Shown piece after piece: positions 35,528-46,021 of a stretch of DNA of 64,000 nt. Within the stretch, counting starts at the first letter, position 1; every line of letters starts with the position of its first letter. A program made the position numbers and the translations under genes. Source of the DNA: JAAURB01 sp049647265 (GTDB taxonomy: Bacteria; Cyanobacteriota; Cyanobacteriia; Cyanobacteriales; Microcoleaceae); NCBI GenBank assembly GCA_049647265.1, contig JBARXJ010000053.1, positions 327,519 through 391,518 on the forward strand. The letters are read 5' to 3'. The notes beneath the pieces were generated by a model. It was given only the letters and a program-made list of their open reading frames with translations. It did no database searches and had not been told where the DNA came from.

Positions 35528-36292
35528 ATGTTAACTGAAATCGAGAATCCTTCCCGAATAGAATGGGGAAAAGGTCAGCCTACTTTAGTTTTTATCCACT
35601 ATTTTGGTGGCGCTGCAAAAAGCTGGCAATGGGTTGCCGAAAAACTTCCTAATATGCGCTGTATTGCCCTGAATTTACCGGGTTTTGGCGGTACACCTGG
35701 CCCCGAAAAAGCCAGTATAGAATATTACGCGGAATTTGTATCCAGCGCGATCGCAAATCTTCAGCTTCAAGACTATATTTTAATTGGGCATTCCATGGGA
35801 GGTAAAATAGCTTTACAGGTGGCTGCAAACAGTAAAACTCCACCGCAACAGGTTGTATTAATTGCCCCTTCACCTGTTACAATTGAACCGATGCCGGATG
35901 AAGAAAAACAGCGAATGTTAAACAATCATCCTAGTCCGGAAAATGCTAAAACTACCCTGAAAAATGCCACCAAACAGCCTTTAAATGAGGCACAACAGGC
36001 GGTAGTCATCGAAACCCATCAAAACATCGAACAAATTCCTTGGCGTTGGTGGTTATTAGAAGGGATGAATCATTCTATTGCCGATCAAGTTTCGCAATTA
36101 CAAACCCCCGTAACGGTATTGGCTTCTACTGATGATCCAGTCATTCCTTACGATATGATTAAAACGGATGTGATCGATCTGCTTCCCAATAGTAAATTAG
36201 TCACTATCGAAGAAGTTGGACATTTAATTCCTCAAGAAGCTTCCGACTGGGTGGCAACACAACTAAAGCAAATTGTTGCATCGAAAGTTTAA
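35528..36292 (+). CDS. Alpha/beta-fold hydrolase
   Basis: 254 residues. Oxyanion/HG-type region FIHYFGGAAKSWQWV (~23), nucleophile elbow IGHSMGGK (~95, Ser), acid in ASTDDPVIP (~200) and His in EEVGHLIPQEA (~232) give a complete triad. Typical of small-molecule esterases, lipases or haloperoxidase-like enzymes; the substrate is not predictable. Likely co-transcribed with the SDR upstream; a hairpin at 36320-36357 closes the unit. Confidence 0.88.
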   Translation: MLTEIENPSRIEWGKGQPTLVFIHYFGGAAKSWQWVAEKLPNMRCIALNLPGFGGTPGPEKASIEYYAEFVSSAIANLQLQDYILIGHSMGGKIALQVAANSKTPPQQVVLIAPSPVTIEPMPDEEKQRMLNNHPSPENAKTTLKNATKQPLNEAQQAVVIETHQNIEQIPWRWWLLEGMNHSIADQVSQLQTPVTVLASTDDPVIPYDMIKTDVIDLLPNSKLVTIEEVGHLIPQEASDWVATQLKQIVASKV

Positions 36293-36319
36293 GTTTTATA
36301 TCGAGTAATAAATATACTG

Positions 36320-36357
36320 AGGGATAATCATTGATTGTTTAAGTCGTTGTTATCCCT
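36320..36357 (+). terminator. Hairpin terminator of the SDR-hydrolase unit
   Basis: AGGGATAA (36320-36327) pairs with TTATCCCT (36350-36357), an 8-bp stem with a 22-nt loop, followed by TTG. Confidence 0.45.
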
Positions 36358-36459
36358 TTGTTGTGTTGAGGCAAAGTAGATAATGCTATAAAAAGCTTGA
36401 GATATAAGTTAGTATATTATCAGATCAAAATTTAAGCTGGAGAGATTAAGCAATTAATT

Positions 36460-39400
36460 ATGAGATTGCCTCATTCCACTTCACAGATTAAGTTTAAGCC
36501 ATTCTGTCTGGTTACAGGTTTAAGCCTGGTTTATCATCTGTCTACCCCCACCGCTACAGTCGCCCAAATTATTCCGGATAATACTCTCGGAAATGAGAGT
36601 TCTGTTGTTGTCCCGAATCAGACTATTCGTGGCATAAATAGCGATAGAATTGATGGGGGGGCAATACGCGGATCTAATTTATTCCATAGTTTCCAAGAAT
36701 TTAATATTAATAATGGGCAAGGAGTATACTTTTCTAATCCCGAAAATATTACAAATATTTTAACCCGAATTACCGGGAATAATCTTTCTAATCTTCAAGG
36801 AACCTTAGGAATATTAGGCAATGCTAATCTATTCTTAATTAATCCCAATGGCATCGTATTCGGCCCTAATGCTCGCTTAGATATTAGTGGTTCATTTTTT
36901 GCTTCAACTGCTGACAGTATTTTATTTGAAAATGGCATAGAATTTGCCGCCTCCAATCCCGAAGCACCTCCCTTATTAACGATTAATATTCCCATCGGAT
37001 TACAGTTTCGCGAATCACAACCTACTGCTACTATTGTTAATCAGGGTAATTTATTTTTAAACTCACAAAATCAAGCATCTTTTGATCCAACTTTAGGATT
37101 TATTGGGGGCGATATTGTTTTAGAAGGCGGTCAAATTACTGCTGAACAAGGAAATATAGAACTCGGAAGTGTTGGTAATAATAATAGAGTTAAAATTATC
37201 GAGAATGAAAATAGCTTTAGTTTTGACTATTCAGAGATTACACAATTTCAGAATATACAACTAAATCAGAGTGTTATTAGTGTAAATAGTCTGGTAAACG
37301 CGCAACAAGAGAGCGGCGGTAATATTAATATTCATACAGGGAACTTAGATTTAAATAATTCAGCCATTGAAACCGTAACATTCGGTAGTCATAATGGCGG
37401 AAATATTAATGTTAACGCCAATAATATTACAGCCACAGGTTTAGCCAACGATCCCCTATTTCCCACAGACCCAGAAAATAATCAATTTTTGGGAGGTATT
37501 CGTAGCATCGTAGGAACAGAAGCCACAGGCAGAAGTGGGAATATTACCGTCAATACTCAACAATTAGGGTTACAAAATGGCGCAACCGTTGGCAGCTTTG
37601 TTCGAGGTGCGGGGGCTGGGGGAGATGTTTTGATCACGGCTGAGAATATTCAGGTGAGTGGAGTCGGTGTAGCCGTCAGTCAAGATCCAGGCTTATCACA
37701 GTTTTTTCTCATTTTTAATAATCGGCTACCTTCAGGACCTTACACAACTGTTACTCCCCAAGCTACTGGCCCAGGGGGAAACCTTACCGTTAACACTTCA
37801 ACCTTGAGGGTAGAAGACAGTGGAATTGTAGCGGCAGGAACCTTTGGTTTAGGTGAGAGTGGCGATCTCAGCATCACGGCGCAGGAGATAGAAGTAGCGG
37901 GGAAAAATAATGAATTTGCGCTTCCCAGTCTTCTGACAACCTCAACGCTTCTCGGAAGTGGTCAAGGCGGAAACTTAATGATTAATACTAACCGTCTTTC
38001 CCTGCGAGATGGGGGACAAGTTCGAGCCGGAAGCTCCGGAAGGGGAGATAGTGGAGATGTGACTGTAGTCGCCTCAGAGATTGAACTTTCGGGTCGCTCC
38101 TTTGATAATTTATTTCCCAGTAGTATTTCGAGTAATGTCGGAGATCTAGTGGTTTTAGCTCCAGAATTGATTGGTATTGGCAATGCTGGGAATTTAAATA
38201 TACAAAGCCATAGCATTACCTTAACTGATGGCGGAGAAATTACTGCCAGTACGTTTGGTAGTGGAGATGCGGGTAATATCTTAGTCAACGCCAGAGAAAT
38301 TACTGCTAGTGGTGGGGTCAAAGTCGGTGATCTTGTTATTCCCAGCGGTTTGAGGGTCGATGTATTACCCGGTGCGACGGGGAATGGGGGAGATTTGACC
38401 GTAAATACCGACCGTCTAACGTTGCGAGATGGCGGACAACTCAGTACCAATATGTTTAGTACTTCCGAAACGGTTCAATCTGGTAATTTGACTGTGAATG
38501 CAACCGTTATTGAAGCATCTGGCATATTTATCAATAGTGCCAGCGGTTTGGTAACAAATGTTCAAAATGGCGCTTCTGGAAATGCCGGAACATTAACCGT
38601 CAATACAGATCGTTTAAGCTTGCGAGACGGTGCCGCCATTGGCTCACTCATTGCCGGGACAGGTGCAGGAGGAAACATCGAAGTCAACGCCGGAGAAATT
38701 GAAGCGGTAGGAGTGGGTTTTGCAGAAGCCACCAACGCGATCGAAGAACAAATTTTACTATTTTTAGGCGGTATATTTCCCAGTGGCTTCCTGGTGACTG
38801 TGTTACCCACCGCAACAGGTCAGGGAGGTAATCTGACCGTCAATGCAGACCGAATTACAGTTAAAGATAGCGCACAACTGGGTACAGGCACATTTGGCAC
38901 GGGTAATAGTGGTGACTTGACTGTTAGGGCGACGGAAATTAATGTCAGTGGTTTGTCAGAAAATCGTTTCCCCCCGACCAGTATTCAGACGGCTGTATTA
39001 GGGGGTTTAGCCAGTGGTGATGGCGGGAATGCTGTCATCGAAGCACAACGGATTAATTTATCTGAAGGTGGACAAATTCGTTCAGGGACATCTGGTTCCG
39101 GCAATAGTGGGAATTTAACCGTAATTGCGCCGGAAATCAATTTAAGCGGAACTTCATTTGATGGTCGTTTTCCGAGTAGTATTTTAACAGAAGTCGAAGA
39201 TTTTAGTGATGTTGCACCCGGTGTAATTGGTAGTGGAGAAGGTGGGAATTTAACGATTAATAGTCATCAAATTTCAGTGAGTGATGGTGCAGCCATTACC
39301 GCCAGTAGTTTTGGTGAAGGTGCAGCAGGTTCTATGGAAATTAATGCTGACTCTATCCGCTTAAATCAAGGAATTTTGCAGGCCGAAACACCTGTGGGAA

Positions 39401-40110
39401 GTGGCGGTAATATTACGCTAAATATCCCGAGTATTGAATTAAGAAATAGCCGGATTACAACTAATGCCACAGGAGAAGCAACGGGAGGAAGTATTACGAT
39501 TAATACCGAGAGTTTAACAGCGATTAATAATAGTGATATTACAGCCAATGCACAACAAGCGTCTGGTGGAGAAATTAGAATTAATGCTGATACCGTTTTA
39601 GGCGCTCAAGTTCGGCAACAACAAACAAACGCGAGTGATATTACGGCTACCTCGGAATTAGGCACAGAATTTAGTGGCACAATTGAATTTAATACAGACT
39701 TTAGTAGTTCTCAATTTTCGATAGAATTTTCTCAAGAAGTCATCGATCCGACCCGATTAATTGCTCAAAATGCCTGTCAACAAACCCAAGATAGTCGATT
39801 TGTGATTACCGGACGCGGGGGTTTACCTCAAAACCCTATTCAAGAAACCGATAATTTAGCAGTCAGTGTAGAGTTAAGCGATCCAGTTATAGAAGAAGAA
39901 AAAAGATCAAGATCTATCCGTCCAGCTCGTATATCTACAACCACAACAGAAGAACAAGAACTTTCAAGTCAAGATTTGATTCCCGCGAGAGGATGGATAC
40001 GGGATGAAAACGGCGATGTGATATTAGTCGGTTACGACCCAACAGTAACGCAAGCTCAACGAAATCATTCACAAGTTCAATCTTGTTATTATAACTTTGG
40101 AGGGCGTTAA
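36460..40110 (+). CDS. TPS (filamentous haemagglutinin N-terminal domain) exoprotein
   Basis: 1216 residues. Signal peptide to about residue 36 (ending ATVAQ), then the TPS domain (AQIIPDNTLGNESSVVVPN, NPNGIVFGPNARLDISG, SFFASTADSIL) and a long beta-helix of GGN/GNL-type repeats (for example GGNLTVNTDRLTLRDGG). The C-terminus contains CQQTQDSRFVITGRGGLPQNP and LIPARGWIRDENGDVILVGYDP, shared with the paralogue at 1133-4057. First gene of a four-gene run; the CHAT gene starts 2 bp after its stop. Secreted through an outer-membrane TpsB partner not present here. The adhesive or other function is unproven. Confidence 0.9.
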   Translation: MRLPHSTSQIKFKPFCLVTGLSLVYHLSTPTATVAQIIPDNTLGNESSVVVPNQTIRGINSDRIDGGAIRGSNLFHSFQEFNINNGQGVYFSNPENITNILTRITGNNLSNLQGTLGILGNANLFLINPNGIVFGPNARLDISGSFFASTADSILFENGIEFAASNPEAPPLLTINIPIGLQFRESQPTATIVNQGNLFLNSQNQASFDPTLGFIGGDIVLEGGQITAEQGNIELGSVGNNNRVKIIENENSFSFDYSEITQFQNIQLNQSVISVNSLVNAQQESGGNINIHTGNLDLNNSAIETVTFGSHNGGNINVNANNITATGLANDPLFPTDPENNQFLGGIRSIVGTEATGRSGNITVNTQQLGLQNGATVGSFVRGAGAGGDVLITAENIQVSGVGVAVSQDPGLSQFFLIFNNRLPSGPYTTVTPQATGPGGNLTVNTSTLRVEDSGIVAAGTFGLGESGDLSITAQEIEVAGKNNEFALPSLLTTSTLLGSGQGGNLMINTNRLSLRDGGQVRAGSSGRGDSGDVTVVASEIELSGRSFDNLFPSSISSNVGDLVVLAPELIGIGNAGNLNIQSHSITLTDGGEITASTFGSGDAGNILVNAREITASGGVKVGDLVIPSGLRVDVLPGATGNGGDLTVNTDRLTLRDGGQLSTNMFSTSETVQSGNLTVNATVIEASGIFINSASGLVTNVQNGASGNAGTLTVNTDRLSLRDGAAIGSLIAGTGAGGNIEVNAGEIEAVGVGFAEATNAIEEQILLFLGGIFPSGFLVTVLPTATGQGGNLTVNADRITVKDSAQLGTGTFGTGNSGDLTVRATEINVSGLSENRFPPTSIQTAVLGGLASGDGGNAVIEAQRINLSEGGQIRSGTSGSGNSGNLTVIAPEINLSGTSFDGRFPSSILTEVEDFSDVAPGVIGSGEGGNLTINSHQISVSDGAAITASSFGEGAAGSMEINADSIRLNQGILQAETPVGSGGNITLNIPSIELRNSRITTNATGEATGGSITINTESLTAINNSDITANAQQASGGEIRINADTVLGAQVRQQQTNASDITATSELGTEFSGTIEFNTDFSSSQFSIEFSQEVIDPTRLIAQNACQQTQDSRFVITGRGGLPQNPIQETDNLAVSVELSDPVIEEEKRSRSIRPARISTTTTEEQELSSQDLIPARGWIRDENGDVILVGYDPTVTQAQRNHSQVQSCYYNFGGR

Positions 40111-40112
40111 AT

Positions 40113-42713
40113 ATGAGAAAGCGTCGATGGCAAGCTGGTGTTTTTGGGCTATTATTTTTTCTTACAATAATTCTTATAAATCCACTAAATAATATTATAA
40201 ATTCACGAGCTATTGCTGTTGAAATATCGCAATCACAACAAAATACAGTTGAACAAGCAAAAGCGTTTTATTTCAAACAAAACTATCAAAAAGCTATAGA
40301 GTTGTGGCAACAAGCGATTGATGAATTTGCTGCTAAAAATCAACCGTTAAATCAAGCGATGGCGTTGAGTAATTTATCTTTAAGTTATCAGAAACTGGGG
40401 CAATGGCAACAGGCAGAAACGGCAATTATTGATAGTTTAAATCTCTTAGAATTTGATACAGCATCTGCTTCACAAAATCAAATCCGTCTGTTAGCGCAGG
40501 TTTTGAATATTCAGGGTAATTTTTATTTAGAAACCGGACAACCAAAAATAGCATTAGAAACTTGGAAGAAAGCCACTGAATATTATACTCAAATTCAGGA
40601 TAATCAAGGAATTATTAAAAGTCAAATAAATCAAGCACAAGCCTTACAAATCTTAGGGTTTTACCCGAAAGCTTGTCAAATCTTAACTCAAGCCTTACAA
40701 CTGAATTATTCGACTTGTGAATGGTCACCCGAATTACAAACGGATATACAAACCTTACCCGCCAATTCAGTTAATATTTTAGCTTTACGACAGTTAGGAA
40801 AAATTTTTAGATTATTGGGTGATATTTCAGGCGCAACACAAGTTTTATTAACGGCATTAAATCAAACTAAACAATTAAATGAGATTGAACAAATGGCAGC
40901 GATTTATATTAGTTTAGGGCAAGCCACACTAGAGCAGGAAATCGCCCTAACTTACTATCAAAAAGCAGTTAATATTGCTGTATCGCCTTTATTAAAAACT
41001 CAAGCTAAAATAGAAGTTTTAAATTTATTATTACAACAACAAGACTGGCAAAAGTTCAATCAATTATTATCAGAAATTAATTTAGATAATTTACCCTTAA
41101 ATCAATCGGGAATTAATACTGAGATTTATTTAGCCGAAATTTTGATTCGTTTACTGTCTAATTCTACTAATCATTCAATTGATAATATTGAACTAGAAGC
41201 AAAAATTCAGAATAGTTTAACTGAAATTATCGAAAAAGCAAAACAAATTAATTTTGCTGCTGGAATTAGCTATGGTTTAGGTTTAACCGGAAAATTATAT
41301 GAAATTAATCAAGAATTTAAACAAGCTGAAAACTTAACTCTGCAAGCCTTAAATACGATTGAAAAGTATCGAGAAAAGCCAGAAATTAGTTATCAATTTT
41401 TGGGGCAACTGGGACGAATTCGACGAGAGATGGGTGAGACAGAAAAAGCAATTGAGAGTTATACCCAAGCCGTTCGTTTACTTAAAAGTATTCGTCAAGA
41501 TATTATTGCAACAGATATAGAAAATCGATTTAACTTTCAAGAAAATATTGAACCGATTTATAGACAATTAATAGATTTACATTTAAAGCAAGGAAAACCA
41601 ACGAATTTAAGAACTACAATTAATTTATTTAAGTCTTTGCAAATTAAAGAACTTAATAACTTTTTTCGATTTGCTTGTATTGAAGAAATGGAGACTCAAA
41701 TTGAACAAGCCGACCCAACCGCAGCGATCTTTTATACGATTATTTTACAAGATCGTTTAGAAGTAATTGCCGCTTTACCTGGACAACCTTTACGTCATTA
41801 TGCCACAGCCGTTTCAGCAGATAAAGTTCAGCAAATTAATCTAGAAATTCGCAGAAATATTGGGAAGCTGTTTAGAGAAAAAGATATTTTACCCCAAACT
41901 AAACAACTTTATCAATGGCTAATTCAACCGATAGAAACTGAACTCAAAAATCATTCTATCAAAACATTAGTGTTTGCACTCGATGGCAGTTTGAGAACTC
42001 TTCCGATGGCGCTGATGTCCGATGGAAATCAATATTTAGTTGAAAATTATAATATCGCTTTGGCTTTGCCTGGCTTGAGCGTCCGTAACCCCAACCCTAT
42101 CACATCTAAATCTATCAAATTGCTGGTTGCTGGACTGAGTGAAGCCCGTCAAAACTTTCCCCCTTTACCGGGTGTAGAAGCGGAAGTAAACACCATTTCT
42201 CAGCAGTTTCCCGCGACAAAAGTCTTACTTAATGATGAGTTTACAATTGCAAACCTGCAAAAACAAATCCGCAAACGAAATGCATCAATTATTCACCTTG
42301 CGACCCATGGTCAGTTTAGTTCTAACCGAGAGCAAACCTTTATTCTAACGGCCAATGAGAAGATTAATATCAATAATTTTGAAATGTTACTCACAAGTAG
42401 GTACAATTATGGTATAACTCCCATTGAGATGTTAGTGTTAAGTGCTTGTCAGACTGCCTCAGGTGATAACAGAGCAGCCCTGGGGTTAGCCGGAGTTGCC
42501 GTCCGTTCAGGTGCTCGTAGTACTCTGGCAACATTATGGTCAGTCAGCGATCAATCTACGGCTGAATTTATGGAGAGCTTCTACCAAAAGCTAACACAGC
42601 CCAATATGAGTCGGGCTGAAGCGTTACGTCTGGCTCAGATTGATATGCTCAAAAGTAGAAACCGTAGACCGTTTTTCTGGGCCCCATTTATTTTAGTTGG
42701 GAATTGGTTTTAA
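40113..42713 (+). CDS. TPR-CHAT (caspase-like) protein
   Basis: 866 residues. An N-terminal hydrophobic segment (~10-30) acts as signal or membrane anchor. TPR-like helical repeats run ~45-470 (ALSNLSLSYQKLGQWQQAE). The CHAT domain fills ~590-866: the His of the dyad is in IIHLATHGQF (~728-732), the Cys in LVLSACQTASGD (~778), and the end FFWAPFILVGNWF is typical. CHAT is a C11/caspase-type cysteine protease fold, and both catalytic residues are present. It is translationally linked to the TPS gene (2-bp gap), so it may process or control the exoprotein; this coupling recurs in cyanobacteria, but the substrate is not known to me. Confidence 0.9.
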   Translation: MRKRRWQAGVFGLLFFLTIILINPLNNIINSRAIAVEISQSQQNTVEQAKAFYFKQNYQKAIELWQQAIDEFAAKNQPLNQAMALSNLSLSYQKLGQWQQAETAIIDSLNLLEFDTASASQNQIRLLAQVLNIQGNFYLETGQPKIALETWKKATEYYTQIQDNQGIIKSQINQAQALQILGFYPKACQILTQALQLNYSTCEWSPELQTDIQTLPANSVNILALRQLGKIFRLLGDISGATQVLLTALNQTKQLNEIEQMAAIYISLGQATLEQEIALTYYQKAVNIAVSPLLKTQAKIEVLNLLLQQQDWQKFNQLLSEINLDNLPLNQSGINTEIYLAEILIRLLSNSTNHSIDNIELEAKIQNSLTEIIEKAKQINFAAGISYGLGLTGKLYEINQEFKQAENLTLQALNTIEKYREKPEISYQFLGQLGRIRREMGETEKAIESYTQAVRLLKSIRQDIIATDIENRFNFQENIEPIYRQLIDLHLKQGKPTNLRTTINLFKSLQIKELNNFFRFACIEEMETQIEQADPTAAIFYTIILQDRLEVIAALPGQPLRHYATAVSADKVQQINLEIRRNIGKLFREKDILPQTKQLYQWLIQPIETELKNHSIKTLVFALDGSLRTLPMALMSDGNQYLVENYNIALALPGLSVRNPNPITSKSIKLLVAGLSEARQNFPPLPGVEAEVNTISQQFPATKVLLNDEFTIANLQKQIRKRNASIIHLATHGQFSSNREQTFILTANEKININNFEMLLTSRYNYGITPIEMLVLSACQTASGDNRAALGLAGVAVRSGARSTLATLWSVSDQSTAEFMESFYQKLTQPNMSRAEALRLAQIDMLKSRNRRPFFWAPFILVGNWF

Positions 42714-42845
42714 GTAGAGTTATTTTAGAAAAAACTAGCAGATTTTAAACCGTCCGATCATCAGGGAATAACTCATAATTTAGGGTGTATTTTTTCAAGC
42801 TTATAACCATTTATTTTTTACTTAACTTTCGCCTAATTCGCCTAA

Positions 42846-43655
42846 TTGGAGTATTTTTTTAAGATGCTTAGTCAGTCACCCGTTTCACGTTGCATTCAAA
42901 TTTTCACCCTCAGCCTCACAGTTATCATGCTAGGTAACTTATCACTGAGTGTACAAGCTCAACAATCCTCAACTCAACCCGAGAGTGAAGATAAAAAACC
43001 AACCATTCAATATCGACCCCCAGCCGGACAGGAAAAACCACAAACAACCGTCAGCGGCGGCACACGAGGGATCTGTTCTTTAGATCAAACCCTACCAAGT
43101 CCCTCTCTAACCGTATTGCTACCCCAGGATAAGCTAGGACTGACAACCCGTCAGCATCCTGAATTTTTTGTTTATATCCCCCAAACGGAAGCCACAGAAG
43201 CAGAATTTCTGTTGATCGATCCTAACGGTGAGTATGAATACCGCGCCCGTTACACTGTACCCCAAACTGGCGGAGTCGTAAAAATAGAACTCCCCGACTC
43301 AGAAATACCCTTAGAAGCGGGTAAAGACTATGAATGGATGTTTGCCATTGTTTGCGACCCAGACAGCCGGGATAAAGATATCGTTGATGGCGGTATCGTT
43401 AAACTCACAGAATTATCCTCCACTCAAACCCGCCAACTCCAACAAGCAGACTCCCTCAAACGCGCTCAATTGTACGCAGAATATGGGATTTGGCATGATG
43501 CAGTTGAGACTCTGGCGACCCTGCAATGTCAAAACAGCGATCGCTCTGATTTACAATCAAATTGGCAGCAATTGTTAAGATCGGGATCGGTCAAACTTGA
43601 TACAATTATCACTCAGCCATTACTCGAATGTGGCACACTTCAAGCCCATAATTAA
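42846..43655 (+). CDS. DUF928 secreted protein
   Basis: 269 residues. Signal peptide (IFTLSLTVIMLGNLSLSVQA-QQ), a Pro/Gln-rich stretch (YRPPAGQEKPQTTVSGGTRG), then the DUF928 core with EFFVYIPQ (~110), KDYEWMFAIVCDPDSRDKDI (~160) and an alpha-helical C-terminus. In many cyanobacteria DUF928 genes lie next to CHAT and CHASE2 genes, as here (133 bp after CHAT, 46 bp before the cyclase). Periplasmic or surface location is expected. Function unknown. Confidence 0.85.
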   Translation: MEYFFKMLSQSPVSRCIQIFTLSLTVIMLGNLSLSVQAQQSSTQPESEDKKPTIQYRPPAGQEKPQTTVSGGTRGICSLDQTLPSPSLTVLLPQDKLGLTTRQHPEFFVYIPQTEATEAEFLLIDPNGEYEYRARYTVPQTGGVVKIELPDSEIPLEAGKDYEWMFAIVCDPDSRDKDIVDGGIVKLTELSSTQTRQLQQADSLKRAQLYAEYGIWHDAVETLATLQCQNSDRSDLQSNWQQLLRSGSVKLDTIITQPLLECGTLQAHN

Positions 43656-43701
43656 CTGTCATGGCCTCGGGTGTCGCACTATGATTGATTCAAATTGAGG
43701 G

Positions 43702-45582
43702 ATGACTCGGAAAAAAACAAAACACCCGCTTTGGAAAAAGCCAGAAGTCAGTGTCATCTTTCTCACCGTTATTGCACTAATTTTTGTTCTGCGTAGTAGC
43801 GGAAAATTACAATTATTAGAATGGATGGCACTCGATTTGTTTTTTCGGTTACGTCCGGCTGAAACTATCGATCCAAAAATTGTAATTGTTACCATTGATG
43901 AAACCGATATCACCAACCTCAATCAATGGCCGATGTCGGATCAACAATTGGTGCAATTACTAGAAAAGCTTAAAAGTTATCAACCTCGCGTCATTGGACT
44001 GGATCTATATCGAGATTTACCCGTACCACCCGGTTATCAACAATTACTCGATTTATTTCAATCTACTCCGAATTTAATTGGGATAGAAAAAGCCGGGGGT
44101 TTAGTGGCTCCTCCTGCTACCTTAAAACAACTTGACCAAGTGGGGACTTCTGATATTATCCTCGATGCAGATGGTCGAGTCCGTCGAGCCTTACTGATGG
44201 TGTTTGACGAAGAAGGCTATACCTTTAGCCTGGCGATGAAACTGGCACTAAAATACTTAGCATCAGAAGGAATTTATTTAGAAGAACTTGACCCTCAGCA
44301 AGGCAGTTTAAAGCTGGGTGAAGCTGTGTTTAAGCCGTTACAACCTCAAGATGGCGGTTACATTCAAGCCGATGTGGGAGGATATCAATTCATCATCAAT
44401 TATCGCTCTCGACCCTGTCAAGATTGTCAACAGTTTGAGACGGTTTCAATCAGCGATATCCTCAATGGTAACGTCGATCCGGATTTAATTGGCTCGCGCA
44501 TTGCAATGATTGGTGCAACTGCCGACAGCCTCAAGGATTTATTCTTAACCCCCGATAGCAATATTACCCCAGGAATTGAAGTACACGCCCAGATTACCAG
44601 TCAAATTGTGAATGCAGCTTTAAATAATCGCCGTTTAATCCAAGTTTGGCCGGATTGGATTGAAAACACCTGGGTGATATTTTGGGCTGTTGTGAGTGCA
44701 GTAACAAGCTGGAAATTTGTTCAGATTCGTTGGAAACTCCTCAATCTGTTTCTGACTCACAGCATTTTATGTTCTATTACATTTTTAGCCTTTTTGTCCG
44801 GATGGTGGCTGCCTATCGTTCCTGCAATACTAGCAATGCTGACGCTACAAAGCAGTATTACCCTTTATAAAGCCTATCTAGAACGCGAAGATCGACAAAT
44901 TGTGATGAATTTATTGGCGCAACAAATGTCGCCGAAAGTGGCTCATGCGGTTTGGGACTCCCGTCATCAATTGCTGGGACAAGGACACCTGATGGGGCAA
45001 GATTTAATGGCAACGGTGTTATTTACTGATATCCAAGGATTTACCAGTATTGCAGAACGCACAGACTCTCAAACTTTGATGGCCTGGTTGAATGAATACA
45101 TGAACATGATGTCACAGATTGTGTTGGATCATGATGGAGTGGTGGATAAATTTATCGGTGATGCGGTGATGGCTGTATTTGGTATTCCGTTTCCCAGAAA
45201 CACAGCGGCAGAAATCAATCAAGATGCAGTAGCGGCGGTGCGTTGTGCGATTGAGATGAAGCAGCAGTTAAGTAAGTTGAATCAACAGTGGCAAAAAAAA
45301 GGACTTCCCACAGCCAAGATGCGCGTCGGAATTGCTACGGGTTGGGTAGTCGCGGGGAGTTTGGGGGGATTGCGCCGACAAAATTATACGATTATTGGAG
45401 ATACAGTTAATATTGCTGCCCGCTTGGAAGCCTATGACAAGTCGATAGACAATGGAATTTGTCGCATTCTGATTTCTGAAGAAACGTATCAATCTGTCGA
45501 GGATCAATTTTCCACGCAGTTAATCGGTGAAGTCAAGCTACGGGGAAAACAAAAAACCGTCTCAGTTTATCAGGTTTTGTAG
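43702..45582 (+). CDS. CHASE2-domain class III adenylate cyclase
   Basis: 626 residues. One N-terminal membrane helix (~15-32), the extracytoplasmic CHASE2 sensor (~45-320), three helices (~330-400), then a cytoplasmic class III cyclase domain (~440-620). Catalytic metal Asp residues are in VLFTDIQGFTSIAER and KFIGDAVMAVFG; the Lys of DKFIGDA specifies adenine, and IIGDTVNIAARLE supplies the second base contact and transition-state residues. So cAMP synthesis is predicted. It is the last gene of the TPS-CHAT-DUF928-CHASE2 run, which would link an extracellular signal to cAMP output. Confidence 0.9.
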   Translation: MTRKKTKHPLWKKPEVSVIFLTVIALIFVLRSSGKLQLLEWMALDLFFRLRPAETIDPKIVIVTIDETDITNLNQWPMSDQQLVQLLEKLKSYQPRVIGLDLYRDLPVPPGYQQLLDLFQSTPNLIGIEKAGGLVAPPATLKQLDQVGTSDIILDADGRVRRALLMVFDEEGYTFSLAMKLALKYLASEGIYLEELDPQQGSLKLGEAVFKPLQPQDGGYIQADVGGYQFIINYRSRPCQDCQQFETVSISDILNGNVDPDLIGSRIAMIGATADSLKDLFLTPDSNITPGIEVHAQITSQIVNAALNNRRLIQVWPDWIENTWVIFWAVVSAVTSWKFVQIRWKLLNLFLTHSILCSITFLAFLSGWWLPIVPAILAMLTLQSSITLYKAYLEREDRQIVMNLLAQQMSPKVAHAVWDSRHQLLGQGHLMGQDLMATVLFTDIQGFTSIAERTDSQTLMAWLNEYMNMMSQIVLDHDGVVDKFIGDAVMAVFGIPFPRNTAAEINQDAVAAVRCAIEMKQQLSKLNQQWQKKGLPTAKMRVGIATGWVVAGSLGGLRRQNYTIIGDTVNIAARLEAYDKSIDNGICRILISEETYQSVEDQFSTQLIGEVKLRGKQKTVSVYQVL

Positions 45583-45743
45583 GCGAGGGGGCGTTGTGGC
45601 CATAGAGTTTCTCAAACCCAGATAGGACAAGAATTTTTATCCTTTGTTACTAATCGTTTAAAAAATTAGATTGAGCTTAGGCGAAAAATAAGATAAAACT
45701 AAGATTATGAGAAACATGATAATAAACTTTAGGAGAGGATCTA

Positions 45744-45869
45744 ATGGATATTGATTTTCGTATACTCGTCGTTTTGCTACCGATCTTAGCGGCGGGTGGC
45801 TGGGCAGTCTTTAATATTGGGGCTGCGGCACTGAGACAAGTACAGACGTTTTTGAATGAACGAAACTAG
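45744..45869 (+). CDS. psbY: Photosystem II protein PsbY
   Basis: 41 residues, missed by a 60-codon cutoff. The sequence begins MDIDFRILVVLLPILAAGGW and continues AVFNIGAAALRQVQTFLNERN. One membrane helix with the PsbY pattern LVVLLPxLxAxGWAxxNI...QV. PsbY is a low-mass PSII subunit next to cytochrome b559. RBS AGGAGAGG lies 7-14 bp before the ATG. It stands alone between the cyclase and the antiporter. Confidence 0.9.
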   Translation: MDIDFRILVVLLPILAAGGWAVFNIGAAALRQVQTFLNERN

Positions 45870-46021
45870 CAGGAGACTGAGGTAACAGTTATTCATATTT
45901 GAGCCGGCTATTCTCACCACTGACAGAGAATTGTCGGCTTGAGTTGGGCAAGCAACAGCAGGAGTTGATAAGATATGTCAGTCTGCTTGTTTTCTAAGCT
46001 CAATTTCTATCTCAAAATCGA

